Source: Myxococcales bacterium
GTDB taxonomy: Bacteria > Myxococcota > UBA727 > VGSZ01
Reading direction: 5' to 3'
Length of the DNA: 64,000 bases
Assembly: GCA_023248635.1 (NCBI GenBank)
Contig: JAHFED010000019.1
Location: forward strand, 31,901-95,900
Every line of letters begins with the position of its first letter. Position 1 is the stretch's first letter. Of this stretch, positions 1 through 8,725 are shown in pieces. Made by a program: the position numbers and the translations under genes. The notes under the pieces are model-generated. The model made no database searches. It saw only the letters and a list, made by a program, of their open reading frames with translations, and had not been told where the DNA came from.

Positions 1-445
1 GGGCACGGTGGGCCATCAAGATGCTCGTCAGCCAGCAAGCGAAGACGAAGGCTGCAATCAAGGGGATGCCCTGGAACCAGAAGAAGGTGAGCCAGGGCGA
101 GCGCTCCAAGCCAAGCGCGTCCAGCAAGGGCCCTTTGGCGAGGACCCACACCGCGTCGATGATGAACGCGACGAAGACGGCCTGCCGCAGCACCGCGCTC
201 CCAGCCGTCGTCGGCATGTCGTCGAGAGAGGCCAGCAGGAAAACGATCACCGCGATGGCTGCGGCGCCCAGCAGCGAGCCCAGCAGCCCAGGGATGCCAA
301 AGGTGTGCCCCATCCACGGGACCACGATCGCAGCGACCAGTCCGAGGAAGAGCTGGTCGATGGTGGGAGCCGAAGACGCCGTCGTCGTCGTCGTCGTCGG
401 CTCGGGTGCGGTCTTCTTGCGGGCAAGGGTGGGGCCGTCGGACAT
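1..445 (-). CDS. Hypothetical multi-pass membrane protein (partial, 3' end outside window)
   Basis: An open frame on the minus strand starts at ATG 445 and runs off the left edge, so the C-terminus is missing. The visible 148 residues begin with a short polar leader holding a run of Thr encoded by a (GTC)n tract. At least three hydrophobic segments follow, at roughly residues 30-47, 52-72 and 118-140, with a possible one near 88-105. Its start lies 9 bp after the stop of the uracil-DNA glycosylase gene, so the two are probably co-transcribed. I do not recognise the family, and no catalytic motif is visible. The continuous reading frame, hydrophobic pattern and tight spacing make it likely to be real. 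Confidence 0.6.
   Translation of the reverse strand, partial: MSDGPTLARKKTAPEPTTTTTTASSAPTIDQLFLGLVAAIVVPWMGHTFGIPGLLGSLLGAAAIAVIVFLLASLDDMPTTAGSAVLRQAVFVAFIIDAVWVLAKGPLLDALGLERSPWLTFFWFQGIPLIAAFVFACWLTSILMAHRA
381..399. repeat. (GTC)n trinucleotide tract
   Basis: Six perfect GTC units lie within the N-terminal linker of the membrane protein gene. Read on the minus strand they encode a run of Thr (ACG codons). This is one of the longest uninterrupted members of a family of CGT/ACG tracts seen across the window. Confidence 0.8.
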
Positions 446-454
446 GGCCTCGGT

Positions 455-1273
455 TTAGCGCGCCAAGCGTTTCATGACTTGCTGCAGGTCACTCCACGCT
501 TCGCGCTTCTTGCTCTGCTGGGGATCGCGCTCTTCGCGCAGCAGGTAGCTCGGGTGGTAGGTCGGCATGAGGTCGATGCCTTCGTAGCGTTGCCAGGAGC
601 CGCGCAGCTTGGAGATCGGGGTTTGGGTTCGCAGCAGTGCATGGTTGGCGACCCGGCCCAGGCCAACGATCACCTCGGGCTGCAGGATGGCGAGCTGGGT
701 GCGCAAGAAGCCCTCGCAGGCGTCGACCTCGTCACGCTCGGGGTCGCGGTTGTTGGGCGGCCGGCATTTGACGACGTTGCAGATGTAGACCTCGTCGCGG
801 CTGAGCCCCATGGCAGCGATCATTTTTGTCAGCAGCTGGCCCGCGCGGCCGACGAAGGGGATGCCCTCGCGATCTTCGTCGGCCCCAGGTCCTTCGCCGA
901 CGAAGACCAGTCGTGCCTGAGGGTTGCCGGCGCCGAACACGAGCTTGTTGCGTCCGCGGTGCAATTTGCAGCGGGTGCAGTCGCCAACGACGTCGTCACG
1001 AAGGATACGCAGCTTCTCGGCGTTTGGGGCGGTCAGCCTTGTCACCGAGGCGAGCAGCTCGCCCAGCTCGACGCCAGCGAGCGGCGCGGAAGGCGAAGGC
1101 GTCTCAGATGGCGCTGGCGGCATCGGTGCGGGCGCGCTGGTCGGCTGGGTCGGCGCCGTTGGCGCGGTGGCGAAGATCGGCCGGGGCAAATGCTCGAAGC
1201 CAGCGACGTCGACGGCCCCCTGGAGACCGCGGGCCAGCAAGGCGAGAGCCGAGGGAAGATCGTCGCGGTTCAC
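455..1273 (-). CDS. Uracil-DNA glycosylase, family 4 (4Fe-4S type)
   Basis: Removes uracil from DNA at the first step of base excision repair. The 272-residue protein has a Pro/Ala/Ser-rich N-terminal linker (about 35-68) and then a family-4 core. Motif A, GEGPGADED, is at 127-135, followed by GIPFVGRAGQLL; motif B, HPSYLL, is at 240-245. Four cysteines at 99, 102, 170 and 186 have the spacing used to bind the 4Fe-4S cluster in family 4. The start is GTG 1273; no ATG, GTG or TTG lies further upstream before the in-frame stop. The linker between the N-terminal helix and the core is longer than in archaeal family-4 enzymes. It is divergent from the sigma-like gene and upstream of the membrane protein gene at 1-445. 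Confidence 0.93.
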   Translation of the reverse strand: MNRDDLPSALALLARGLQGAVDVAGFEHLPRPIFATAPTAPTQPTSAPAPMPPAPSETPSPSAPLAGVELGELLASVTRLTAPNAEKLRILRDDVVGDCTRCKLHRGRNKLVFGAGNPQARLVFVGEGPGADEDREGIPFVGRAGQLLTKMIAAMGLSRDEVYICNVVKCRPPNNRDPERDEVDACEGFLRTQLAILQPEVIVGLGRVANHALLRTQTPISKLRGSWQRYEGIDLMPTYHPSYLLREERDPQQSKKREAWSDLQQVMKRLAR

Positions 1274-1407
1274 CAGGGAGGCATGGTCCAGCGTGGTGCG
1301 CTCGGCAAGCGATGCGAGGCAAGGAAGGTCGCCGACGTTGACGCCGCTTTGGAGTGGGCGTTACGGTCCGGCGTCAAGTTTTTCGTCCCTCGAGGACGGA
1401 GGCCCGG

Positions 1408-1956
1408 TTGAGCACGCGCACCAGCAGCAACACGAGCAGCACGACGACGCCGCCCCCCGATTCCGCGGGTCTGCCCGACGGCGCGGTCCTCGCTACAACG
1501 ACGGAGGACGGCGAGAAGCGCCGCCGCGCTCGCACCCTGTCCCGCAAACAAATGGCCCGCGAACATCGCAAACAGCGCGCCCGCGGCGAAGTCGTCGACG
1601 TCGTCGAATACTGGCGGCCCCAGACCCGCTCCGAGTGCCTCGAGATGGAGCGGCCCTGCCTCTTCGTCTCCTGCCGCTTTCACCTCTTTCTCGACGTCAA
1701 TCCTGAGACTGGGTCGCTCAAAGAGAACTTTCCCGGCAAAGAGCCCTGGGAGCTCGAGGAGACCTGCGCCCTCGACGTCGCCGACCGCGGAGGCATCACC
1801 CTCGAAGAAGTCGGCACCATCATGAACCTGACGCGAGAGCGCATCCGCCAGGTCGAGGTGCGGGGGCTCGAGAAATTGAAAGAGGTCCCCGAGTCCGAAG
1901 GCGGCGTCGCCGTCTACATCGACTGGGATCCCTACGATTCCTCCGTCGACTACTGA
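1408..1956 (+). CDS. Orphan sigma-70 region 4-like DNA-binding protein
   Basis: About 182 residues. The last ~60 residues carry a helix-turn-helix of the sigma-70 region 4 type: [20 protein letters not shown] is the classic -35 recognition helix signature ([10 protein letters not shown]). Region 2, needed for core binding and -10 melting, is absent, so it is not a complete sigma factor. A conserved-looking middle segment has cysteines in [20 protein letters not shown]. The start is chosen at TTG 1408, which has a GGACGGAGG ribosome site about 6 bases upstream; an in-frame GTG at 1354 has no usable site. It probably acts as a transcription regulator or accessory factor. Function is inferred only from the helix-turn-helix. 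Confidence 0.75.
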   Translation: MSTRTSSNTSSTTTPPPDSAGLPDGAVLATTTEDGEKRRRARTLSRKQMAREHRKQRARGEVVDVVEYWRPQTRSECLEMERPCLFVSCRFHLFLDVNPETGSLKENFPGKEPWELEETCALDVADRGGITLEEVGTIMNLTRERIRQVEVRGLEKLKEVPESEGGVAVYIDWDPYDSSVDY

Positions 1957-1982
1957 GCGCCTGCCCCGAGGTGAGGTCGACT

Positions 1983-2645
1983 TCAGGGGGCCGCGCGCTG
2001 AACGACCATGAGCACTGCGATGAAGTGCAGGGTCGCGCCGCCCAGCGTGCACGCGTGAAATGCCTCGTGGTAGCCAAACACGGAAGGCCACAGAGTCGGC
2101 CTTTTCAACGCATAAAAAATTGCCCCAAAGGTGTAGACGACGCCGCCGGCAAAGACGAGGGCGAGCACTTCGGTGCCGAGGCCGGCGTGGGCTTCGGTCC
2201 AATAGGGCACGACGGCCCAGCCCAAGGCGACGCACAAGATGGGCGCGACGATCTTGGGTGCGTTGATCCAAAAGAGGGATTTGACGACGCCGACGACGGC
2301 GCCGCACCACACCGCCAGCAGCAAGACGTTGCCCTGGTCGCTGCGCAGGCCCAGCAAGGCGAGGGGCGTGTACGTCCCGGCGATCAGCACGAAGATCGAC
2401 GCGTGATCGGCCCGCCGCATCCGCGCCCGGGCCCCAGGGCTCCAATTCACCCGATGATAGACGGCGCTCACTGTATATAGAACGACCAGGCTCGTGGCGA
2501 AGCCGCCCGCCGCCGCCGCCGCCCGCGTCGTCGGCGCCGTCGCCACCATCACCAGGCCGGCACCCAGGGCGGCGAAGGCAGCACACTGGTGCAAGACGCC
2601 CCGCAGAAGGGGCTTGGCCACGACGACGTCAGAGCTGGCGGACAT
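1983..2645 (-). CDS. Hemolysin III family (PAQR/TrhA-like) membrane protein
   Basis: 220 residues with about seven hydrophobic segments. The family's metal-site residues are present: YHRVNW after the second segment, DHASIFVLIAGTYTP in the middle and GYHEAFHACTLGGATLHF near the end, giving the His/Asp set of the PAQR/hemolysin III superfamily. Bacterial members (YqfA/TrhA) are linked to membrane-fluidity control; haemolysis is not a general property. The frame is open further upstream to 2837, but those residues are Arg-rich and unlike the family, so ATG 2645 was chosen. It converges on the sigma-like gene with a 26 bp gap. Confidence 0.9.
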   Translation of the reverse strand: MSASSDVVVAKPLLRGVLHQCAAFAALGAGLVMVATAPTTRAAAAAGGFATSLVVLYTVSAVYHRVNWSPGARARMRRADHASIFVLIAGTYTPLALLGLRSDQGNVLLLAVWCGAVVGVVKSLFWINAPKIVAPILCVALGWAVVPYWTEAHAGLGTEVLALVFAGGVVYTFGAIFYALKRPTLWPSVFGYHEAFHACTLGGATLHFIAVLMVVQRAAP

Positions 2646-2683
2646 GCTCTGTGAGCTAGCGGCCGGCGCTCGCGCGTCAATGG

Positions 2684-5600
2684 CTACCGCGGCGCCTTGC
2701 CGCCGAGATCTTCGATGAAGTCCCGCACATCCTGGTTGTCGGGATCGGTGGGATTGACGATGAGGTGCTGCCGGAAGGCGGCGAGGGCGTCCTTGTTCTT
2801 CTTGTCCGACTTCAGGGCCTCGCCGAGGTGCTTCCATGCGGACGGATGCGTCGGCGCCAGACGGACGCAGCGCTGGGACATTTCGATGCCGCGCTTGAGG
2901 TTCTTTGGCACGTCGCCGAACTGCTGCACCAGCATCTCCCCCATCGCGCAGACGGAGTCGGCGTTGTTCGGGTCTGCCTTCAGGGCTTCCTCAAAGGCGC
3001 GCAGGGCCGCGGGACCATCACCGGTAGCGGCCAGGATGTCGGCGATTTGAATCCAGGCGTCGGTGCGCTTCTTGTCGATGCGGACGACTTCGCCGAAGCA
3101 CTTCTTTGCCTCCTCGAGGCGGCCCATGTCGCGTTTGGTCTTGCCCAGCGCGAACCAGGCGTCGTCGTAGTCGGGTGCCAGGGTCGTGGCCTTCACCAGC
3201 GCATCCACGGCCTCGGGGTTTTGCGCCATCAGCTGGTTGGTGATGCCGAGCAGGTAGGGAAGCACGGGGTCCTCAGGGGCGGCGTCCACGGCGCCCTGCA
3301 AAAGGGTCGAGGCTTGTTTGGGATCGCTGCTGCTCATCACGATGGCTTTGGCGGCGATGACGTCGGGGTTGTTGGGCCGCTGTCGATCTGCGGTCTCGAT
3401 GAGGCTCTTGGCGCGCAGCACGTCCTTCAACTTCGCGCAGGTGACGGCGGCGCGCGTGTAGCCGTCGAAGGCGTTGGGCGCCAAGGCCATCGCCTCTGAA
3501 TAGCGGTCGAGCGCTTGCTTGAGCTCGCCCCGGGCAGCGGCGACGTCGCCGGCGGCGAGGATGACGGCGGGGTTCTTGGCGTCCATCAGCAAGGCTTCGT
3601 TGACCTGGAGCTCTGCGTCGTGTGGCCGCTTCATGTCGACGAGGGCTTCGGCGTAGCGAGCGCGGGTGTCGCTGTCGCGCGGATTTTCGGCCAAAGCCTT
3701 GACGTATTCGGCTTCGGCTTCGGCGAACTGCCGCCGGCGTGTGAAGACGTAGGCCTTGGCCGAGCGCACGCGGTAGCGCTCGCCCGAATTCACCCCGTCC
3801 AAGGCGGCGTCGGCGATCTTTAATGCCTCGGCGAGCTTGCCGCGCTCGATGGCGTCGAGGACGTTTTCGACAACGGCGTCGGAGCGCTTGGGATCGAGCT
3901 TCTGGGCCTTCTCGAACTGGGCGCGCGCCTCGGGGGCCTTGCCCATCTCTTTGGCCGCCACGCCGAACCAGAAGTTCAGTGCCGCGCTGTCAGGGGCCTT
4001 CTTGAGCGCCAATTGAAGATCGGTGTAGGCGCTGAGAGTCTCGGTGATGCCGAGCTTTGCGCGCGCCAGGCCAATGATGCCGTCGACGTCGTCGGGAGAG
4101 AGGGCCAGCAGGGCCTTGGCGTGCTCGCGGGCCACGGCGTAGTCGCGCAAGCGGATGGCGAATTCGATGGCCCGCACCCGCAAAGAGCGGTTCTCGGGAA
4201 CGAGGGCGACAGCAGCCGCAAGCAAGCGCATGGCGTCGGCGTTGGCGCGGGCCGAGATCGCGATCTCCACCCGCCCCATGAAGGCCTCTGCTTGTTGAGG
4301 AGGGGATGCCTGCTTGGCGCGGGCGCCTTCACTCATCTCGGTGAGCAGCGCCTTGCCTTCTTCAACGGTGGCCGAGGTCTGAGCGAGCAGCGTGCCCTTG
4401 AGAATGGCGGCCCGCGGATGCTCTGGGTTTTCGGCGAAGACCTTGGCGAGATAAGCCATGGCCGGCTCCGGCGACCCCGACGAAGCCAGCAGGCGGGCCT
4501 GCAGGAAGAGCGGCAAGGCGTTGTGCACCATGGAAGAGGCGGCGGCGTTCGACGCCAGCGCCAGGTCGAACTGCTTCATGGCGCCGTCGACGTCTCCTTT
4601 GCCTTGCAGCCCCAGCCCCCACCAGGTCAGCAACTCGGCGGTGCGCTCGGGCGGCAGCGAGGTCGCGGCCTTGATGACGGGTTCGAGGCCGCTGATGCCG
4701 ACATCCCAGCTCTGGTGGGCATAGGCGATGGCTGCGGCGGCGACGGCGACGGAGGTCTCGTCTCCGCCCGCAGCGAGGGCGGCGGCGGCCTGCAGGTCCG
4801 CCAAGAAGCTCGGCATGTCCTCGACGATGGTCAGGTAGGCGAGGAAGCGGGCCTGCTCGGCGGCGGCCCTCTTGCCGGCGTCCGGGAAGGGCGTGATGGC
4901 CTTGCTGGAGTCGACGATGGCGCCGTAGTGGGCCGCGCCCTGGCGGTAGGCGAGGTAGGTGTCCTGGCGCAGCAGCTGGGCAGGGTCCACACCCCCCGGT
5001 GGCGGTGGCGGTGGCGGTGGCGGGGGCGGGGGTCGCAGCTCGATCACCTCGGGCGTACCGCCGACGTCTCCGGAGCCGACGATGCAGCGGTAGCCAAACC
5101 AACCACACTCACTGGCGAAGTTGGGGATCGCACCCAGCAAGCCGACGACGACGACGGCGGAGACCCCGGCGATGCCGATGAGCAGGGGGCGTTTGCTCGT
5201 CCCCTCGCGTGCTGCCTTGCGACGACGTTCGACCTCTTCTTTGGCCTTCTCGGCCTGCAAAAGGTCGCCGGTGCTCACCTGCATCTCGTCGTGCGGGTCG
5301 GCCGCGGGGGGCTCGGTGCGTTGGCGCTTGGGGACCGGCAGGTCGCTGGCCTTGGGCACCGGGAGGTCGGTGCCGGCGAAGGGCGTGGGGAGGTCGTCGA
5401 GGCCGCCGAGAGCGGAGGCCATCGCTTTTTGGATCGTCGCCGCAAACGCGGGAATTTGGGCCAGGGGCTTCCAGCTGACGCCGTCGGAGCTGCCTTCTTC
5501 GCTCCCGAGCATCTCGCCGCGGGCAAACATTTGCAGGATGGTCTGCGAGTCAAAGGGCCCCAGCACACGGCCCGAGCGCTTGCGGACGCGGTATTGCTCC

Positions 5601-6415
5601 TGCTTGACGGCTGGCCCCGCGGCGCCGGCGTCGTCGATGAAATCGAGCAGTCCCGACCCGGGAGAGTTGGTGTTGACCACCACCGAGTTGTTGCCGTGGA
5701 AAGCCGAGGGGTTTGCAGGCACCGGCGACGATCCGAGGTCGCCGAAGATGTCACTCATCGCCGTCGACTTGCCGACGGCGGGCTTGGCAGGCGGAGCATC
5801 GACGCCAAAGATGTCGTCCATCGAGGGCAGCGTCGGCTTCGTCGTCGGCGTCGGGCCGCTGCCAAACGAGGGCGCAGCGCCGCCGGGCAGCGGAACCGCG
5901 CCAGCAGCGCGCGGCAGGGGGACAGCCCCACCCACCGGCGCAGCGCGAGGCAAGGGAACAGCACCAGACGACATCCCCGGCAAAGGCACTGAGCCGCCCG
6001 GCAGGGGCACCGCACCCCCTGGCAAGGGAACGGAGCCGCCGGGCAAAGGCACAGCGCCTCGTGCGCCCGGCAGGGCCACCGGGCCTCCACCCCCTGGCAA
6101 GGGAACGGCGGCGCCGCCCGGCAGGGGCACAGCGCCGCTGGGAAGGGGGACAGCACCAGCGAAGCCGGGGAGGGGCACCGAGGCCCCAGCGCTCGCGCGC
6201 GGCAAGGGCACGGCGGCACCAGGCAGCGGCACAGCGCCGGGATTGGCAGCGGGCAGGGGAACGGCAGCGCTGGGCAGGGGGACGGCGGCGTTGGCGTTGG
6301 CGTGGACGACGAATTGGTGTTGGCAGCGCGGACACTTGATCGACACGCCCTGAGGAGGGATGCGCGATTCGTCGACGTTGTACTGGGCAGAGCAACTCGG
6401 GCAGGCGATCTGCAC
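2684..6415 (-). CDS. Zinc-ribbon / GYF / TPR transmembrane protein (gliding-machinery-like)
   Basis: 1243 residues from GTG 6415, which has a GAGG site 5 bases upstream. Order of parts: an MJ0042-type zinc ribbon with Cys 5, 8, 28 and 31; a low-complexity region at about 40-180 with some fifteen VPLP repeats; a GYF_2-like domain around 270-330 (RVLGPFD...SW); a charged helix; one membrane segment around 410-435; a run of twelve prolines; and then about 750 residues of tetratricopeptide repeats to the end. The topology is probably cytoplasmic N-terminus and periplasmic TPR. In Myxococcus xanthus, GltJ/AgmX combines a zinc ribbon, GYF and TM segment, and AgmK is a large TPR protein of the same motility cluster. 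This gene looks like both halves in one chain. A role in motility or envelope trafficking is inference. Confidence 0.85.
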   Translation of the reverse strand: MQIACPSCSAQYNVDESRIPPQGVSIKCPRCQHQFVVHANANAAVPLPSAAVPLPAANPGAVPLPGAAVPLPRASAGASVPLPGFAGAVPLPSGAVPLPGGAAVPLPGGGGPVALPGARGAVPLPGGSVPLPGGAVPLPGGSVPLPGMSSGAVPLPRAAPVGGAVPLPRAAGAVPLPGGAAPSFGSGPTPTTKPTLPSMDDIFGVDAPPAKPAVGKSTAMSDIFGDLGSSPVPANPSAFHGNNSVVVNTNSPGSGLLDFIDDAGAAGPAVKQEQYRVRKRSGRVLGPFDSQTILQMFARGEMLGSEEGSSDGVSWKPLAQIPAFAATIQKAMASALGGLDDLPTPFAGTDLPVPKASDLPVPKRQRTEPPAADPHDEMQVSTGDLLQAEKAKEEVERRRKAAREGTSKRPLLIGIAGVSAVVVVGLLGAIPNFASECGWFGYRCIVGSGDVGGTPEVIELRPPPPPPPPPPPPGGVDPAQLLRQDTYLAYRQGAAHYGAIVDSSKAITPFPDAGKRAAAEQARFLAYLTIVEDMPSFLADLQAAAALAAGGDETSVAVAAAAIAYAHQSWDVGISGLEPVIKAATSLPPERTAELLTWWGLGLQGKGDVDGAMKQFDLALASNAAASSMVHNALPLFLQARLLASSGSPEPAMAYLAKVFAENPEHPRAAILKGTLLAQTSATVEEGKALLTEMSEGARAKQASPPQQAEAFMGRVEIAISARANADAMRLLAAAVALVPENRSLRVRAIEFAIRLRDYAVAREHAKALLALSPDDVDGIIGLARAKLGITETLSAYTDLQLALKKAPDSAALNFWFGVAAKEMGKAPEARAQFEKAQKLDPKRSDAVVENVLDAIERGKLAEALKIADAALDGVNSGERYRVRSAKAYVFTRRRQFAEAEAEYVKALAENPRDSDTRARYAEALVDMKRPHDAELQVNEALLMDAKNPAVILAAGDVAAARGELKQALDRYSEAMALAPNAFDGYTRAAVTCAKLKDVLRAKSLIETADRQRPNNPDVIAAKAIVMSSSDPKQASTLLQGAVDAAPEDPVLPYLLGITNQLMAQNPEAVDALVKATTLAPDYDDAWFALGKTKRDMGRLEEAKKCFGEVVRIDKKRTDAWIQIADILAATGDGPAALRAFEEALKADPNNADSVCAMGEMLVQQFGDVPKNLKRGIEMSQRCVRLAPTHPSAWKHLGEALKSDKKNKDALAAFRQHLIVNPTDPDNQDVRDFIEDLGGKAPR
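5880..6290. repeat. Degenerate tandem repeat encoding VPLPG units
   Basis: Irregular repeats of a GGCAGGGG(C/A)AC-type unit, 21-36 bp apart, encode the (A/S)VPLP(G/R/S) series of the minus-strand zinc-ribbon/TPR gene. Copies differ mainly at third codon positions, so the array is under protein-level constraint and has not expanded recently. Confidence 0.75.
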
Positions 6416-6588
6416 GGGGGCCTCGACGGAATTCTATGCCTTGCAGGCGACAAACAAATCTACGTTGCCGGTAGCTCGGCGCGACGAAAACGCTCGACGG
6501 AGGTAGCACGCCGCGCGCGCGCTCCGCAAAAGCGGCCCAGCACGTCGCAGGCCGCAGCGACGCCCGCGCCTTTGACGTCGAGAAGGGG

Positions 6589-7380
6589 TCAGGGAACCGC
6601 GAGCTCGCGCGATCGCCGCGTAGCGGCCCTGACGGCGTCGGCGAAGGCAGCCCGCACGGTGTGTGTCTCGAGGGCCGCCAAGCCGGCGGCGGTGGTGCCG
6701 GCGGGCGAGGTCACCAGCGATCGGATCACCTGCGGTTCGATGTTGTCGCCGTCGTTGCCCAGTCGCGCAGCGGCGGCGACGACGGCGGCGCGGGACCAGG
6801 CCAGGGCCTCGTTGCGGGAGAGTCCCTGTTCGACGGCGGCGTCGGCGAGGGCTTCGCAGGCGAGCAGGACGAAGGCAGGCCCAGAGGCGCCGACGGCGGT
6901 GACGACGTGCAGCTGGGACTCGTCGCCGACCTCGCGCACGCTGCCGACGGCGGCGAAGACCTGCGTGAGTCGCGGTCGATCGCGGGACAAGAGGCACCCC
7001 GGACCGAAGCACAGCGCCGTCGTCGACGCGCGCGCTTGAGCACCGATGTTGGGCATGGCGCGCGCCACCACTTCGTGGCCCTCGAGCCGGGCCAGCGAAA
7101 CACCGGCGGCGCAGGAGACGACGACGGCGTCGCTGGGGAGCGCCGAAGCGAGGTGCTGCAGCAGCTCGGGCGTGCCCTTGGGCTTGACCGCGAGGACGAC
7201 GACATCGGCGTCGTCGACGGCGTCGCGGGTGTCAAAGAGCAGGCGCGCACGTCCGGCGAAGGGCTCGAGGCCGCCGGGTCGGCGCGCGCAAATCGTGAGA
7301 TCGATGTCGGTGCCGGCTTCGAGCAGGCCGCTGGCCAGTGCCTGTCCGAGTCCGCCGACGCCGATGATGGTTACTTTCAT
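6589..7380 (-). CDS. proC: Pyrroline-5-carboxylate reductase
   Basis: Last step of proline synthesis: NAD(P)H-dependent reduction of 1-pyrroline-5-carboxylate. The 263-residue protein has the normal family length. It starts with the Rossmann fingerprint IIGVGGLGQALASGL and continues with VVLAVKP. The C-terminal dimer domain carries the signature region GASGPAFVLLACEALADAAVEQGLSR and LVTSPAGTTAAGLAAL. Its ATG overlaps the stop of yggS in an ATGA, so it is the last gene of a maf-yggS-proC operon. yggS next to proC is a common bacterial arrangement. Confidence 0.95.
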   Translation of the reverse strand: MKVTIIGVGGLGQALASGLLEAGTDIDLTICARRPGGLEPFAGRARLLFDTRDAVDDADVVVLAVKPKGTPELLQHLASALPSDAVVVSCAAGVSLARLEGHEVVARAMPNIGAQARASTTALCFGPGCLLSRDRPRLTQVFAAVGSVREVGDESQLHVVTAVGASGPAFVLLACEALADAAVEQGLSRNEALAWSRAAVVAAAARLGNDGDNIEPQVIRSLVTSPAGTTAAGLAALETHTVRAAFADAVRAATRRSRELAVP

Positions 7381-8060
7381 GGTGCTCCTTGTTGCCGAGA
7401 TTGGAGCGCAGGTCGTGGGCCAAAGATCGAGGTTCCCACCCGCACCAGGGTGGCGCCTTCTTCGATGGCGATGCCGAAGTCGCCGCTCATGCCCATCGAA
7501 AGATCGCGCAGATCGGGGACGAGCTGGTCGCGCAACGCCCGCACGGCGGCGAAGGCCGGTCGGACGTCGTCGACGTGGGGCATGGCCATCAGCCCCGTCA
7601 AAGCCAGTCCACGCAGGGCGCGCAGCTGGGGCAGAGCTGCCGCCAACGACGTCGACGAAAACCCGCCCTTGCTGTCTTCGTCCGCCAGGTTCACCTGCAG
7701 GAGCACGGGGAGTTGGCCGGAGGCCACCTTGAGCAGCGCTTCGGCTTGGGAGATGGAGGAGACGCCGTGGATGAGGTCGGCGTGGACGATGAGCTTGGCG
7801 TTGCCGCGCTGCACCCGCCCGATGAAGTGCCAAACGATGGCGAGATCAGCGAGCTCCCGTTGCTTGCCCGCGAGCTCGGCGGCGTAGTTCTCCCCAAAGT
7901 GCCGCTGACCGGCGGCGTAGGCCGCGCGGATGGCATCGGGCCCACGTCCCTTGCTGACCGCGATGAGCCTGACGTCGTCGGCGGGGCGGCCGGCCTTGGC
8001 GCAGGACGTCGCCATCTCGGCCTGCACCGCACGCAGCCGGTCGGCGACTCCGGTGGCCAT
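7377..8060 (-). CDS. yggS: PLP homeostasis protein, YggS/YBL036C family
   Basis: 227 residues, a cytoplasmic PLP-binding TIM-barrel protein that buffers pyridoxal phosphate and affects amino- and keto-acid pools. The PLP lysine is K37 in LIAVSKGR. Other family landmarks are HFGENY, WHFIGRVQRGNAK (usually WHFIGxLQxNK), MGMSGDFGIAIEEGATLVRVGTSIFG and the LQVNLADEDSKGGF strand. The start at ATG 8060 shares one base with the maf stop (TGATG), and the 3' end overlaps proC by 4 bp, so translational coupling is likely. The neighbourhood fits its usual genetic link with proC. Confidence 0.95.
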   Translation of the reverse strand: MATGVADRLRAVQAEMATSCAKAGRPADDVRLIAVSKGRGPDAIRAAYAAGQRHFGENYAAELAGKQRELADLAIVWHFIGRVQRGNAKLIVHADLIHGVSSISQAEALLKVASGQLPVLLQVNLADEDSKGGFSSTSLAAALPQLRALRGLALTGLMAMPHVDDVRPAFAAVRALRDQLVPDLRDLSMGMSGDFGIAIEEGATLVRVGTSIFGPRPALQSRQQGAP

Positions 8061-8605
8061 CACGGGGCCCGCAGGGCGGCGACGACGTCGTCGACGGGGA
8101 GGCCGATGACGTTGGTGAGGGATCCTTCGACGCGCGCCACGAGCACCGCCGCGGCACCTTGGATGCCGTAGGCGCCGGCTTTGTCCCGATGTTCGCCCGT
8201 GGCCAGATAGGCCTCGATGTCGGTCTCGTGCAGCGCGCGGAAGGTCACCGACGTCGCCACCACGCCCTCGCTCAGACGGCCGGGGCGCCGCACGCACCAG
8301 CCCGTGAACACGGTGTGCGCTCTGCCGGAGAGCAAACGGAGCATGCGGGCAGCATCGTCGTCGTCGATGGGCTTGTTCAAGATCAAAGCCCCCAAGGCGA
8401 CGGTGGTGTCGGCGGCGACCACGGCGTCGTCGAAGCGCACGCAGGCCAGGGCTTTCGCCCGCGCGAGGCGGCGCACCAGCTGGTCGGGCGCCTCGACGGC
8501 CAAAGGGGATTCGTCGATGTCAGCGGGGCAAACGACGACGACGAAGCCGGCCGCTTCGAGCAAGGCCCGGCGGCGGGGGGAGGCAGAGGCGAGCACGACG
8601 CGCAC
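8060..8605 (-). CDS. maf: Maf-like nucleotide pyrophosphatase
   Basis: About 181 residues. Maf proteins hydrolyse non-canonical or modified nucleoside triphosphates (dTTP/UTP or m7GTP types) and are linked to septum inhibition. Family motifs seen: LASASPRRRALLEAAGF at the N-terminus, the catalytic Asp region VVAADTTVAL, LSGRAHTVFTG and DKAGAYGIQG. The last motif, together with the SPRR form, resembles the YhdE (dTTP/UTPase) subgroup. The start is either GTG 8605 or the adjacent TTG 8608; GTG is preferred. It is first in the maf-yggS-proC operon and divergent from the urate operon. Confidence 0.92.
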   Translation of the reverse strand: MRVVLASASPRRRALLEAAGFVVVVCPADIDESPLAVEAPDQLVRRLARAKALACVRFDDAVVAADTTVALGALILNKPIDDDDAARMLRLLSGRAHTVFTGWCVRRPGRLSEGVVATSVTFRALHETDIEAYLATGEHRDKAGAYGIQGAAAVLVARVEGSLTNVIGLPVDDVVAALRAP

Positions 8606-8725
8606 CAAGGCGTCATATCGTGAAGGCCTCAGACCGTGCTGGTCGGAGGTGGGCTGACGCGAACGTCCGCACGGCCCTGAAGTTCTGCTCGTTCAAACTG
8701 AAAAAAAACATGAGAGAAGGGCGCC

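Noticed and set aside
4013..5992. Long open frame on the plus strand opposite the TPR gene
   Set aside because: It mirrors the repeat codons of the minus-strand gene. Its product is low-complexity Gly/Arg/Val with no domain, as expected for antisense frames in very GC-rich DNA.
6416..6588. Promoter with TTGTTT and TAGAAT boxes before the zinc-ribbon/TPR gene
   Set aside because: Spacer is only 15 bases, and the implied transcript start would leave too short a leader for the GAGG site.
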